This document shows positions 44,065-52,947 of a stretch of 64,000 nucleotides of DNA, piece after piece. Position numbers and translations under genes: made by a program. The notes below the pieces were generated by a model. It was not told the origin of the DNA, searched no databases, and saw only the letters and a program-made list of their open reading frames with translations. This DNA is from Arthrobacter sp. Soil764 (GTDB taxonomy: Bacteria > Actinomycetota > Actinomycetes > Actinomycetales > Micrococcaceae), in contig NZ_LMSI01000001.1 of assembly GCF_001428075.1 (NCBI RefSeq), positions 225,512 through 289,511 of the forward strand. Direction: 5' to 3'. The first letter of the stretch is position 1; each line of letters opens with the position of its first letter.

Positions 44065-45446
44065 GCGTCACCGGAGCGGCCGTGGGCCAGGCCCGTGGGG
44101 AAGCCGATGAGCACCGGCTCGGGGGTGCCGCAGCAGCCACCGGCGGTTTCTGCCACGAATGCTGCAGACGCTGCCGCCGGGACGTCACAGCTGGTGCCGA
44201 TGTCCGAGGAGCAGACGCCGGTCTCCGGCAGTTCGAGCTGCACCGTGTCCGCTGCCTCGCGGTCCCCGGCCAGGGCGGCCGCGACGGAGCGGACCTGTTC
44301 GTAGCCGGTGGCCAGCAGGAAGGTGGGCGCCCGGCCGTAGGACTTCATTCCCACGATGTAGAAGTCCTGTTCCGGGTGGGAGAGCATCGCCGCGCCGTGC
44401 GGTTCCACCGTGCCGCAGGAGTGGAATTCCGGGTCGATCAGGGGCCCGAGCTCTCGGGGGGCCTCCACGCCGGGGTCCAGTTCCAGCCGGAGCTCCTGGA
44501 GGATCCTCAGGTCCGGACGGAATCCGGTGGCCGGAACCACCACGTCCGCGCGGAGGGTCCGGCCGTCCGTGGCCGTCAGCGTGACGGCACCGTCGTTTGC
44601 CGCGAGGGAGGCGATACCGAAGCCGGTGTGAAGTTCAACGGTGCCGGACTCGACGACGGCGCGGAGCCGGCTGCCCAGCTGGCCCCGGGCGGCGAGCCCG
44701 TCGGCGTCGCCGCCGCCGTAGACCTTGGCCGGCGAGGCGCCGCGAATGGCCCACACGATCTTTGTTCCGGGCTCCCCGGCTGCGAGGTCGGCCAGGTTGA
44801 GCAGGGTGTTGGCGGCGGAGTGGCCCGCGCCCACCACGACGGCGGTGTGCCCGGCAAACGCTGCCCGCTCCCGGCCCAGCACGTCCGGCAGCGGGGAAGA
44901 GATGTGGGCGGCGGCGGCAGCTTCACCAACGGCCGGCAGTCCCGAGGTTCCGAGCGGATTGGGGGTGGACCAGGTGCCGGAGGCATCGATGACCGCCGCC
45001 GCCTGGTAGTCGCGGACGTCGCCGTCGGCGTGTGCAACACGAACCAGGAAGGGCGTGCTGTTCCGGTTCCGACTGTGGGTCTTGTCCATGCCCTGGCGGG
45101 TCACAGCGGTCACACGGGCGCCGGTATGGAGGCGGGACGCGATGGCGGGCACGCTGGCGAGCGGGGTGAGGTACTGGTCGATGAGGTCCCCGCCGGTGGG
45201 CAGCTCCGCCGGCCCGGGTGCAGTCCAGCCCGTTTCGGCCAGGAGGCGGACGGCGGCGGCGTCGGTGTTGTATTGCCACGGGGAGAACAGCCGGATGTGC
45301 CGCCACTGCTCGATCGCCGCGGCGGGGGCCGGGCCGGCTTCAAAGATCAGCGGTTCCAGGCCGCGTTCCAGCAGGTGCGCCGCCGCGGCGAGGCCGATGG
45401 GGCCGGCGCCGATGACAGCTACGGGGAGGGTGTTGGTTACAGCCAT
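44061..45446 (-). CDS. FAD/NAD(P)-dependent oxidoreductase, ArsO-like
   Basis: The 461-residue flavoprotein has GxGxxG motifs for FAD (VAVIGAGPIGLAAAAHLLERG) and for NAD(P)H (AVVVGAGHSAANTLLNLA), as in ArsO-type monooxygenases found in ars operons. The C-terminus carries extra cysteines (GVCSSDIGTSC and GGCCGTPEP) that could bind As(III) or join redox chemistry. ATG 45446 has AGAGGA upstream and lies 13 bp after the acr3 stop. Confidence 0.85.
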   Translation of the reverse strand: MAVTNTLPVAVIGAGPIGLAAAAHLLERGLEPLIFEAGPAPAAAIEQWRHIRLFSPWQYNTDAAAVRLLAETGWTAPGPAELPTGGDLIDQYLTPLASVPAIASRLHTGARVTAVTRQGMDKTHSRNRNSTPFLVRVAHADGDVRDYQAAAVIDASGTWSTPNPLGTSGLPAVGEAAAAAHISSPLPDVLGRERAAFAGHTAVVVGAGHSAANTLLNLADLAAGEPGTKIVWAIRGASPAKVYGGGDADGLAARGQLGSRLRAVVESGTVELHTGFGIASLAANDGAVTLTATDGRTLRADVVVPATGFRPDLRILQELRLELDPGVEAPRELGPLIDPEFHSCGTVEPHGAAMLSHPEQDFYIVGMKSYGRAPTFLLATGYEQVRSVAAALAGDREAADTVQLELPETGVCSSDIGTSCDVPAAASAAFVAETAGGCCGTPEPVLIGFPTGLAHGRSGDA

Positions 45447-45459
45447 GATGTCCTCTGTT

Positions 45460-46557
45460 TCATCCGTTGGCGTGGGTGGTGGTGAAAAAGCGTGCGCGGG
45501 CCCACAGTGCCGCATACACAAGGGCAACGAGGGCGGGGACTTCGATCAAGGGTCCGACGACGCCGGCCAGGGCTTGGCCGGAGGTGACGCCGAAGGTGCC
45601 GATCGCCACAGCGATGGCGAGTTCGAAGTTGTTGCCGGCGGCCGTGAAGGCCAGTGTGGTGGTTTTCGCGTAGCCAAGGCCCAGCCATTTTCCGATCACC
45701 ATGCCGGCACCGAAAACCACTACGAAGTAGACCAGCAGCGGCAGCGCGATCCGGGCCACGTCCAGCGGCCGGGAAGTGATGGTGCCGCCCTGCAGCGCGA
45801 AGAGCAGGGTGATGGTGAAGAGCAGGCCGTAGAGGGCCAAGGGGCCGAGCTTCGGCAGGAAGGAGTCTTCGTACCAGTCGCGGCCTTTGGCTTTTTCCCC
45901 GATGGTGCGGGTCAGGAATCCGGCCAGCAGCGGGATTCCCAGGAACACCAGCACCGAGGCGGTGATGGACCAGAAGGAGAAGTCCGCACTGGTGGTGGGC
46001 AGGCCGAGCCAGGACGGCAGGAGCTGGAGGTAGAACCAGCCCAGGGCGCCGAACGCGAGGACCTGGAAGACGGAGTTGATGGCCACCAGTACGGCCGCAG
46101 CTTCCCGGTCGCCGCAGGCAAGGTCGTTCCAGATCATCACCATGGCGATGCAGCGGGCCAGGCCCACGATAATCAGGCCGGTGCGGTATTCCGGGAGGTC
46201 GGGAATGAAGATCCAGGCCAGCGCGAACATGAACGCCGGAGCCAGGACCCAGTTCAGCACCAGCGACGTGACCATGAGCCTGCGGTCACCGATTACCCGG
46301 TGCGTCTGGTCGTAGCGGACCTTCGCGAGCACCGGGTACATCATCACCAGCAGGCCGATGGCGATCGGCAGCGACACTTCGCCGATTTTGACGGCTTCGA
46401 GCGTGGTGTTCAGCCCCGGGATCACGTTGCCCAGCAGCAGTCCCAGCGCCATGGCAGCGATGATCCACACCGGCAGGAAGCGGTCCAGGGTGGAGAGCTT
46501 GCCGACGACGGCAGCCTCACCGTCAAGGCGGGCGGATGGGTCAGTCTGGGTGCTCAC
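45460..46557 (-). CDS. acr3: ACR3-family arsenite efflux permease
   Basis: The 365-residue protein has ten membrane segments and the ACR3 conserved cysteine in GLARCIAMVMIWNDLACGD. It expels As(OH)3 using the proton gradient, and can be driven by ArsA in some bacteria. GTG 46557 has AGGAGA 3 bp upstream and starts MSTQTDPSARL. It heads the leftward operon with the flavoprotein and arsC. Confidence 0.93.
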   Translation of the reverse strand: MSTQTDPSARLDGEAAVVGKLSTLDRFLPVWIIAAMALGLLLGNVIPGLNTTLEAVKIGEVSLPIAIGLLVMMYPVLAKVRYDQTHRVIGDRRLMVTSLVLNWVLAPAFMFALAWIFIPDLPEYRTGLIIVGLARCIAMVMIWNDLACGDREAAAVLVAINSVFQVLAFGALGWFYLQLLPSWLGLPTTSADFSFWSITASVLVFLGIPLLAGFLTRTIGEKAKGRDWYEDSFLPKLGPLALYGLLFTITLLFALQGGTITSRPLDVARIALPLLVYFVVVFGAGMVIGKWLGLGYAKTTTLAFTAAGNNFELAIAVAIGTFGVTSGQALAGVVGPLIEVPALVALVYAALWARARFFTTTHANG

Positions 46558-46583
46558 GGGTCTCCTGTGATGCTGGGCTGTTA

Positions 46584-46603
46584 CCCAGGCTTGAATGCCT
46601 GGG
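46584..46603. other. Inverted repeat in the acr3 leader
   Basis: CCCAGGC-TTGAAT-GCCTGGG, a 7-bp stem with 6-nt loop, lies between the ArsR boxes and the acr3 start. It could be an RNA hairpin or a second regulator site. Confidence 0.45.
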
Positions 46604-46608
46604 GAAAC

Positions 46609-46659
46609 ATTGATGATCGTCGATATGAAGTATTGGCGACTATATCGATGATTGTCAAT
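46609..46659. promoter_or_regulatory. Paired ArsR boxes between acr3 and arsR
   Basis: ATTGATGATCGTCGATAT (46609-46626) and its inverted copy ATATCGATGATTGTCAAT (46642-46659) match at 15 of 18 positions and face each other across 15 bp. They fill the divergent promoter. A related site precedes arsA at 48815. Confidence 0.75.
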
Positions 46660-46677
46660 CTTGTGCATAATGGATCC

Positions 46678-47028
46678 ATGACTTCCCTGCAAACGGTCGA
46701 GCCCGCCGTCGATGATGCCTGCTGCGCTCCCTCCGGCCAGGCTGCCCTCGATGCGGAGGAAGCCCAGCGCACCGCCCTCGTGTTCAAGGCGCTGGCCGAT
46801 CCCAACCGGCTGCGACTGCTCTCGATTGTCAAGGCCACCGGAGGCGGCGAAGCGTGTGTCTGCGATCTGACCGAGCCGCTGGACCTGAGCCAGCCCACGG
46901 TGTCCCACCATCTGAAGATCCTGGTGGACGCCCGCCTGCTCCACCGCGAAAAGCGCGGCACCTGGGCCTATTACTCCCTGGTCCCAGGAGCGATCGAACG
47001 GACGGCCGGCCTCCTGGCGTCCCTGTAA
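46678..47028 (+). CDS. arsR: ArsR-family arsenite-responsive repressor
   Basis: The 116-residue winged-helix repressor has LADPNRLRLLSIVKA, the cysteine pair in EACVCDLTEPL typical of the classic As(III) site, and recognition helix SQPTVSHHLKILVDARLL. An additional vicinal pair lies near the N-terminus (DDACCAPS). The ATG at 46678 is 7 bp from a CATAAT element, so the transcript may be leaderless. It is divergent from acr3. Confidence 0.92.
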   Translation: MTSLQTVEPAVDDACCAPSGQAALDAEEAQRTALVFKALADPNRLRLLSIVKATGGGEACVCDLTEPLDLSQPTVSHHLKILVDARLLHREKRGTWAYYSLVPGAIERTAGLLASL

Positions 47029-47040
47029 ACCCTGCGATTG

Positions 47041-48813
47041 TCAGGCGGGCTGGGAACTGTAGGCCGTGAGGGCGGAGAGTTTTTCTTCGCCGATGGGTTC
47101 GTCGGGAAGCAGTGGAATGAGGGCCACCCGGTCCGCCAGCTGGTACACCTGTGAAATCTGTTCAAGCTCACTGGCTGCGCGCGCCTGCAGAAATGGTGTT
47201 TGCGGGTGTGCGGCGGCGATCGAGTTGTTAATCACCCAGGCCCAGGGATGAATCCCGGCCCGTTCCAGATCGTCCTGCAGCTCCCTGGCTTCGAGGACCG
47301 GTGTGGTTTCGGCCAGGGTCACCAGGACCACCTTGGTCTGCGCCGGATCCTGCAGCCGCATGAGGGGCGTCACGAAGCCCATGGTGTTGCCTACCTGGCG
47401 GGCGATTTCGCGGTGGTAGGAACCCGTGGCGTCCAGGAGCAGCAGGGTGTGCCCGGTGGGTGCGGTGTCAATCACCACGAAGTGCCGGCGCGATTCCTGG
47501 ACAACTTTGGAGAACTGCCGGAAGACCGCCACCTCGTCGGTGCACGGGGACATCAGGTCCTCGGCCAGGGCAGCGCGGCCTTCATCGTCCATGTTCCTGC
47601 CCTTGGTGTCCATGACATGGGCCCGGTACTCGCGGATGGCTGACTCGGGATCGATGCGTGAGACGGTTAGGCCGGGGACAGAGCCGTGGAGCGTCTCGGT
47701 CAGGTGCGCGGCCGGATCGGTTGTGGTGAGGTGGACGTCATGCCCGCGCCTGGCCAGGGCTATGGCGACGGCGGCAGCAACAGTTGTTTTTCCCACGCCG
47801 CCTTTCCCCATGCACATGACAAGGCCGCGGCCATCGCGCTCCACCTCGTCCACCAGCGCTGCCAGAGGGGCATCTTTCGCACCCGGAGCCGGCGCTGCAG
47901 GTGGCTGCCGTGGGGTGGCAGGGGCGGTGGTGAACAGGGATTCGAGCGCGGGAATCCCCACCATGTTCCCCGGCTTCAGCTCCAGGACGTCAAGCGGAAG
48001 GCCGGCCACTGTGCGGGGGATCGCGGCGAGGGCCGCGGCTTCCCGGGCGCGAAGTGCTTTCGCCAGGTCCTCGTCGCCGGCCGCATCCGGCAGCACCCCG
48101 TTGACCACCACGTACCCGCTGCCCATCCCTATCTGGTTGAGCTCCAGGTAGGTCCGCTCGATCTCGGTCAATGACGACGTCTGGGCCCGGCTGACCAGCA
48201 CCAGCCGCGTGCGGGCCGGGTCCGTGAGGGCCTGCACTGCCTTGGCGTAGACCTGCTTGTGCTTCTCGAGGCCGGAGAGGGGTCCCAGGCAGGAGGGATC
48301 ACCGGTGCCGGCCGCCAGGAAGTCCGTCCATGAACCCGGCAGCTGCAGCAGCCGGATGGTGTGGCCGGTCGGGGCGGTATCGAAAACGATGTGGTCGTAC
48401 TCGCCGTAGCTGCTGTCATCAGCCAGCAGGCTGGTGAACTCATCGAAGGAGGCGATCTCCGTGGTGCAGGAACCGGAGAGGCTCTCCGCGATCCCTGCCA
48501 GCTCAGCATCCGGCAGGACACCCCGGGCGGGGCCGATGATCCGCTCCCGGTAGGCTTCGGCTGCCTGCTCGGGGTCGATTTCCAGCGCCCGGAGCCCCGG
48601 CACGCCGCTGATCTGGGTGACGGTGTTGCCGATGGTCTGGCCGAACACCTGGCCCACGTTCGAGGCGGGGTCGGTGCTGACCAGGAGGACGTGTTTTCCC
48701 GTCCCGGCAAGGGTGAGCGCCGTTGCACACGCCACCGACGTCTTGCCCACGCCGCCCTTGCCTGTGAAGAAGAGGAACCGGGGCGCGTCCTGGAGGAACT
48801 TCATGGGCCTCAT
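47041..48813 (-). CDS. arsA: ArsA arsenite-activated ATPase (tandem)
   Basis: The 590-residue protein has two homologous ATPase halves with P-loops FTGKGGVGKTSVA and CMGKGGVGKTTVAA and signal segments DTAPTGHTIRLL and DTAPTGHTLLLL. The arsenite-binding cysteines of ArsA are present in GSCTTEIA, DPSCLGPLSG and SPCTDEVAVF. It energises arsenite export. It is on the opposite strand, convergent with arsR, and has its own ArsR-like box directly upstream. Start codons at 48813 and 48804 are both possible. Confidence 0.92.
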   Translation of the reverse strand: MRPMKFLQDAPRFLFFTGKGGVGKTSVACATALTLAGTGKHVLLVSTDPASNVGQVFGQTIGNTVTQISGVPGLRALEIDPEQAAEAYRERIIGPARGVLPDAELAGIAESLSGSCTTEIASFDEFTSLLADDSSYGEYDHIVFDTAPTGHTIRLLQLPGSWTDFLAAGTGDPSCLGPLSGLEKHKQVYAKAVQALTDPARTRLVLVSRAQTSSLTEIERTYLELNQIGMGSGYVVVNGVLPDAAGDEDLAKALRAREAAALAAIPRTVAGLPLDVLELKPGNMVGIPALESLFTTAPATPRQPPAAPAPGAKDAPLAALVDEVERDGRGLVMCMGKGGVGKTTVAAAVAIALARRGHDVHLTTTDPAAHLTETLHGSVPGLTVSRIDPESAIREYRAHVMDTKGRNMDDEGRAALAEDLMSPCTDEVAVFRQFSKVVQESRRHFVVIDTAPTGHTLLLLDATGSYHREIARQVGNTMGFVTPLMRLQDPAQTKVVLVTLAETTPVLEARELQDDLERAGIHPWAWVINNSIAAAHPQTPFLQARAASELEQISQVYQLADRVALIPLLPDEPIGEEKLSALTAYSSQPA

Positions 48814-48814
48814 G

Positions 48815-48832
48815 CTATCGATAGGCGTCGAT
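48815..48832. promoter_or_regulatory. ArsR-like box before arsA
   Basis: CTATCGATAGGCGTCGAT, read on the minus strand, agrees with the arsR/acr3 boxes at 12 of 18 positions including ATCGATA. It abuts the arsA start, so bound repressor would block the promoter. Confidence 0.6.
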
Positions 48833-48923
48833 GCATGACAGAGCCGCCCGGCGGTGGCTGGGGGAGCGGAACCGCGAGCCTATGATGTGGAGACCGGCTG
48901 ATGCCGGTGGACGGGAGGCTCCG

Positions 48924-49484
48924 ATGGCGGTATCCGAGGGCGACCCCGTGAAGGCGGACCTGCTGTGGATCGCGGACGACTTCCGGAACATCGTGTCCAG
49001 CGCCCGCAGCGACGAACTGGACCTGCCCTCCAACGGAACGCGGTGGACCAACAGGCAGCTGCTCTTCCACATGGCCCTGGGACAGAACATCGCACTGGCG
49101 GGAATACCGCTCCTGGGCCTGTTCTCCCGCCTGCCGCCGCCCGCCCCCCGGTACTGGAGCAAGCTCCTCGACTCCTGCGCACGTCCCTACAACTGGGTGA
49201 ACTGGGCCGGGAGTGCTGCCGGTGGACAGGTCCTGAAGCCGGAGCGCATGCGTGGAATGATGGACCGGACCACGCGGATCACGGTCGCCTGGTATGACCA
49301 CGCGGACAACAAAGCGCTGGGCCGCGGCATGACCATGCCCATCCGCTGGGACCCGTACTTCCTGCCCTGGATGAGCCGCCGGGACATCCTCGAATGGGCG
49401 CCCAAGCATTACCGCCACCACCGCGCACAACTCAGCCTGACCACGCTGCCGTCCCTGCCCCCAAGCAAGTCCCCTCCCAACTAG
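48924..49484 (+). CDS. DinB-like four-helix protein
   Basis: The 186-residue protein resembles DinB/YfiT putative metalloenzymes: WTNRQLLFHMALGQ near residue 50 and a C-terminal HYRHHRAQLS supply the metal histidines. Some relatives are thiol-S-transferases using bacillithiol or mycothiol. ATG 48924 has GGGAGG 5 bp upstream. Confidence 0.78.
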   Translation: MAVSEGDPVKADLLWIADDFRNIVSSARSDELDLPSNGTRWTNRQLLFHMALGQNIALAGIPLLGLFSRLPPPAPRYWSKLLDSCARPYNWVNWAGSAAGGQVLKPERMRGMMDRTTRITVAWYDHADNKALGRGMTMPIRWDPYFLPWMSRRDILEWAPKHYRHHRAQLSLTTLPSLPPSKSPPN

Positions 49485-49506
49485 GCGCCGCCCAGGTTGG
49501 CCTGGC

Positions 49507-49941
49507 TCACGGGGCGGACGGGTCCCCGTCATTGATACCGATGGAACGGCCGCGGGCAAAATGGGCGTTCGCGATGTCATTGACCTCGCGAAGACTCTTC
49601 CGCGGGTAGGCCAGCCGGATCCATTCGTAGTCCCACTCCTGCATGTCCCGTACGCGGCCGGCCCGCTTAACAGCGCGCATATGGGCCGCGAGGTCATCCC
49701 CGCCGAGGACCTGGCGCGGCGGAGCCATGACGGGTTGCGGCTTGGGCGGCGGCACCCTGGCCGGACGTGGTGGGGCCTTGGCTGTGTGCACGAGTGCCAC
49801 GGTCAGCGCCACCACGCCCGCGGCAATCAGGAGGACCCACCAGTACTGAATGATGAGGGCAATGACGATGAGGGCGAAGAACGGGGCACACCCGAGGGTG
49901 CCGCCGCCCTTGCTGCGTGAACGACGCCGTTTTGCTGCCAT
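49507..49941 (-). CDS. Hypothetical protein with N-terminal membrane hairpin
   Basis: The 144-residue protein has a basic leader (MAAKRRRSRSKGGG), two adjacent hydrophobic segments, a Pro-rich linker and a C-terminal soluble helix region with MQEWDYEWIRLAYPRKSLREVNDIANAHF. No function is recognised. ATG 49941 begins the basic leader; ATG 49968 is possible. Confidence 0.7.
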   Translation of the reverse strand: MAAKRRRSRSKGGGTLGCAPFFALIVIALIIQYWWVLLIAAGVVALTVALVHTAKAPPRPARVPPPKPQPVMAPPRQVLGGDDLAAHMRAVKRAGRVRDMQEWDYEWIRLAYPRKSLREVNDIANAHFARGRSIGINDGDPSAP

Positions 49942-50036
49942 GGTGCGGTATCCAACTTGTCTCGACATGTTGACGGAACAAGTCCACTCTCGCACCGGGT
50001 TCGCGCCGTGTCATGAGTATTTAGTACCCAGCTGGG

Positions 50037-50867
50037 TCAGTCGGTGATGTCGGTGCCGGTGCTCAGCTCCTGCCACTGCTCCAGTTCCGCGCGCTGGGCG
50101 TCGGCCACCTTACCGAAGGCACCGAAAGCGTCCGTGCCCAGGACCAGCAGGCCCGGCGGGTTGGGGGATTGGACGACGGCGATGATCGCCCGGGCTGCCT
50201 TGTCCGGGTCGCCGGGCTGGTTGCCATGCGCGGTGTCGTGTTCCTTGCGGCGCTTGCCGGCCGTGTCCGCGTAGTCGTCGATCGGCGTCGCTGACTGGGT
50301 GAGCGAGCGGCCCGCGAAGTCGGTCCGGAAGCCGCCGGGTTCGATGGCCGTGACGTTGATGCCCAGCGGCTTCAGCTCGTTGCGCAGCGACCCGGACATG
50401 CCCTCCAGCGCCGCCTTGGTGGCCGCGTAATAGCCCGAGCCCGGCGGCGTGATCCGGGCGCCGATGGAGGAAATGTTCAGGATGCAGCCCGCCTTGTTGG
50501 CGCGCATGCCCGGCAAAACTGCCTTGATCATGTCCACCGCCCCGAAAAAGTTCGTGTCGAACAGCCGCCGGATGTCGCCGTCGTCCGCTTCCTCCACGGC
50601 GGCGCGGTAGCCGTAGCCGGCGTTGTTGACCAGCACGTCGATGCTGCCGAACTTCTCCTCCGCCTGCTTCACCGCCGCGCCGATCTGCGCCTTGTCGGTG
50701 ACGTCCAGGGGGAGCGCCAGTGCGGTGTCCGGAAAGCCGGCGGTGATGTCCTGCAGCGTTTCCACCTTCCGGGCGGTGACGACGGCGTTGTGCCCGGACG
50801 CGAGCACGGCTTCGGCCAGTGCCCGGCCAAGTCCGGTGGAGCAGCCGGTGATGAGCCACGTTGACAT
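50037..50867 (-). CDS. Short-chain dehydrogenase/reductase
   Basis: The 276-residue SDR has the cofactor motif TGCSTGLGRALAEAVLASG, NNAGYGYRA and the catalytic YYAATKAALEG. It reduces or oxidises a small carbonyl/alcohol with NADP(H). An AAAGGAA site precedes the ATG. It is the last of three leftward oxidoreductase genes. Confidence 0.9.
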   Translation of the reverse strand: MSTWLITGCSTGLGRALAEAVLASGHNAVVTARKVETLQDITAGFPDTALALPLDVTDKAQIGAAVKQAEEKFGSIDVLVNNAGYGYRAAVEEADDGDIRRLFDTNFFGAVDMIKAVLPGMRANKAGCILNISSIGARITPPGSGYYAATKAALEGMSGSLRNELKPLGINVTAIEPGGFRTDFAGRSLTQSATPIDDYADTAGKRRKEHDTAHGNQPGDPDKAARAIIAVVQSPNPPGLLVLGTDAFGAFGKVADAQRAELEQWQELSTGTDITD

Positions 50868-50915
50868 GGGTGTTCCTTTCATAAGGGGATGGGGAAATAA
50901 GGTGCGGCCCGGGGC

Positions 50916-51944
50916 TTAAGCCCGATGCCGCCGTCGTGCCTGGGCGGTGAGTTCGTGGGCGCCGTAGCTGTTGTCGTCAGGGTTGACGGTGACGCCGGGG
51001 GCCACCAGTTCGTCGACGCGGTCCAGCACTTCATGGCCCAGCTTGGTGTCGGCGGCCGGCAGGTAGGACTCCAGCTGCTCCATGGTGCGCGGGCCCACGA
51101 TGGCCGATGTGACGCCGGGATGGTTGATCACGAACGCGATGGCCAGCTCAATCATGGTCACGCCGGCCCATTCGGCCACCTGGGCCAGCTCCTCCACGAT
51201 GTCCAGCTTGCGCTGGTTGGCGGGCTGGGCCATGTCGAACCGGGCACTCGGCCGCGCCGAAGAGGTGGGCCTGGACGCTGAGTCCTTCCGCCACCGCCCG
51301 GAGAGCCAGCCGCCGGCCAGCGGGCTGTAGGTCAGGGTGCCCATCCCGTGCCGCTGCACCGTGGGAAGCACGTCCTCCTCGATGCCGCGGGTCAGGATGG
51401 AATAGGGCGGCTGTTCGGTGACGAACCGCTCCAGGTTCCGTTCCCGGGACGCCCACTGCGCCTCCACGATCTGCGAGCCGGAGTAGGACGAGGAGCCGAG
51501 GTAGCGGACCTTGCCCTGCCGGACTAGATCGGTGAGGGCGCCCAGGCTCTCCTCCACGTCCATGTCCGGGCTGGGCCGGTGCACCTGGTAGAGGTCGATG
51601 TGGTCCGTGTTCAGCCGGCGCAGCGAGTCCTCCACCGCGCGCAAGATCCAGCGGCGTGAGCCGCCGCGCTGGTTGGGGTCTTTCTCGTCCATGGGCATGA
51701 AGAACTTGGTGGCCAGGAAGACGTCGTCGCGCCTTCCCTGCAGTGCCTCCCCGACGATCTCTTCCGAAACGCCGCCGGAGTAGACGTCCGCGGTGTCGAT
51801 GAAGTTGATGCCGGCGTCCAGGGCGCGGTGGATGATGCGGGCGGCGTCGGCGCGGTCATTGTTGCCCCACGGGCCGAACATCATCGCGCCGAGGCAGAGG
51901 GGGCTGACCTGCACACCGGTGCGGCCGAGCGGGCGGTATTCCAT
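50916..51944 (-). CDS. Aldo/keto reductase (AKR13/YajO-type)
   Basis: The 342-residue protein has the family start [45 protein letters not shown] with the catalytic Asp/Tyr, the catalytic lysine in FLATKFFMP, and [11 protein letters not shown]. It reduces aldehydes or ketones with NADPH. It is separated by 28 bp from the upstream AKR and 48 bp from the SDR. Confidence 0.9.
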   Translation of the reverse strand: MEYRPLGRTGVQVSPLCLGAMMFGPWGNNDRADAARIIHRALDAGINFIDTADVYSGGVSEEIVGEALQGRRDDVFLATKFFMPMDEKDPNQRGGSRRWILRAVEDSLRRLNTDHIDLYQVHRPSPDMDVEESLGALTDLVRQGKVRYLGSSSYSGSQIVEAQWASRERNLERFVTEQPPYSILTRGIEEDVLPTVQRHGMGTLTYSPLAGGWLSGRWRKDSASRPTSSARPSARFDMAQPANQRKLDIVEELAQVAEWAGVTMIELAIAFVINHPGVTSAIVGPRTMEQLESYLPAADTKLGHEVLDRVDELVAPGVTVNPDDNSYGAHELTAQARRRHRA

Positions 51945-51972
51945 GCTGGTTCCTTGTCTCTAGGAGGCGGTT

Positions 51973-52866
51973 CTAGGCTTCGGGGATGACCATGGCGAAC
52001 CGCTCGGGGCGGGCCACATCCGGGTCCGGGCCGCTGCGGACGTTGGTGTCCAGGGCGTCGATGGCGGCGAGTTCGGCCGCGGAAAGCTCGAAGTCGAACA
52101 CGGCGAAGTTCTCCGCAATGCGTGCCGGATTGGTGGACTTGGGGATGGCCGAGCGGCCCTGCTGCAGGTGCCAGCGGAGCATCACCTGCGCGGCGGTCTT
52201 GCCGTGGGCCTGCGCGACGGCGGCAATCGCCGGGTCGCGCATGACGTTCTTCCGGTTCTCGCCCCACCCCGGGTAGAACGTGATGCCGCCGATCGGGGAC
52301 CACGCCTGGGTGAGGATGCCATGCTCGGCATCGGCCACCTGGACGTTCCGCTGGGCGAAGTACGGGTGCAGCTCGATCTGGTTCACGGCCGGAACCACGG
52401 ACGTTTCCTCCAGCAGTTGCGTGAGGTGGTGCGGCAGAAAGTTGCTGACGCCGATAGCTCGCACCCTTCCGTCCTTGAGCAGGGTCTCCAGGGCCTTGTA
52501 GGCGGCGATGGTCTTTTCGAACCGGTCCGGGGCAGGCTGGTGCAGGATGAGCAGGTCCAGCTGATCCACGCCCAGCTTGCCGGCCGACTTGTCCCAAGCG
52601 TGCAGTGCCTCGTCGTAGCCGTAGTCGCTGACCCACACCTTCGTCTCGATGAACACCTCGGAACGGTCCAGGCCGGAGCGGCGGATTCCTTCGCCCACCT
52701 CCCGCTCGTTGCCGTACGCGGCGGCGGTGTCGATGTGCCGGTAGCCCACCTCCAGCGCTGTCTGGACGGCCGCCGTCGTCTCTTCCGGGGGACTTTGGAA
52801 GACGCCCAGGCCGAGCGCGGGCATTGTGGTTCCGTTGTTGAGCGTGAGTTCCATAACCATGCTCAT
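51973..52866 (-). CDS. Aldo/keto reductase (2,5-diketo-gluconate reductase-type)
   Basis: The 297-residue protein has MPALGLGVFQSPPEETTAAV, RHIDTAAAYGNEREVGEGI with the catalytic tyrosine, IETKVWVSDYGYD with lysine, and IPKSTNPARIAEN for NADPH binding. Three in-frame ATGs (52866, 52860, 52854) lie without a clear ribosome site. It is the first gene of the leftward reductase operon, divergent from an MmyB-like regulator. Confidence 0.9.
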   Translation of the reverse strand: MSMVMELTLNNGTTMPALGLGVFQSPPEETTAAVQTALEVGYRHIDTAAAYGNEREVGEGIRRSGLDRSEVFIETKVWVSDYGYDEALHAWDKSAGKLGVDQLDLLILHQPAPDRFEKTIAAYKALETLLKDGRVRAIGVSNFLPHHLTQLLEETSVVPAVNQIELHPYFAQRNVQVADAEHGILTQAWSPIGGITFYPGWGENRKNVMRDPAIAAVAQAHGKTAAQVMLRWHLQQGRSAIPKSTNPARIAENFAVFDFELSAAELAAIDALDTNVRSGPDPDVARPERFAMVIPEA

Positions 52867-52892
52867 CACGCTATTCGGGTATGGAGGTTTGT

Positions 52893-52915
52893 GGGAGGGA
52901 CTGCCAGTCCCTCCC
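52893..52915. promoter_or_regulatory. Perfect inverted repeat in the AKR/regulator divergent promoter
   Basis: GGGAGGGACT-GCC-AGTCCCTCCC, ten-base perfect arms with a 3-bp centre, lies 26 bp from the AKR start and 32 bp from the regulator start. It is the likely operator of the MmyB-like regulator. Confidence 0.75.
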
Positions 52916-52947
52916 TCGCTGCAGGTCCGGCGCGTAGCGTGGGGGCC

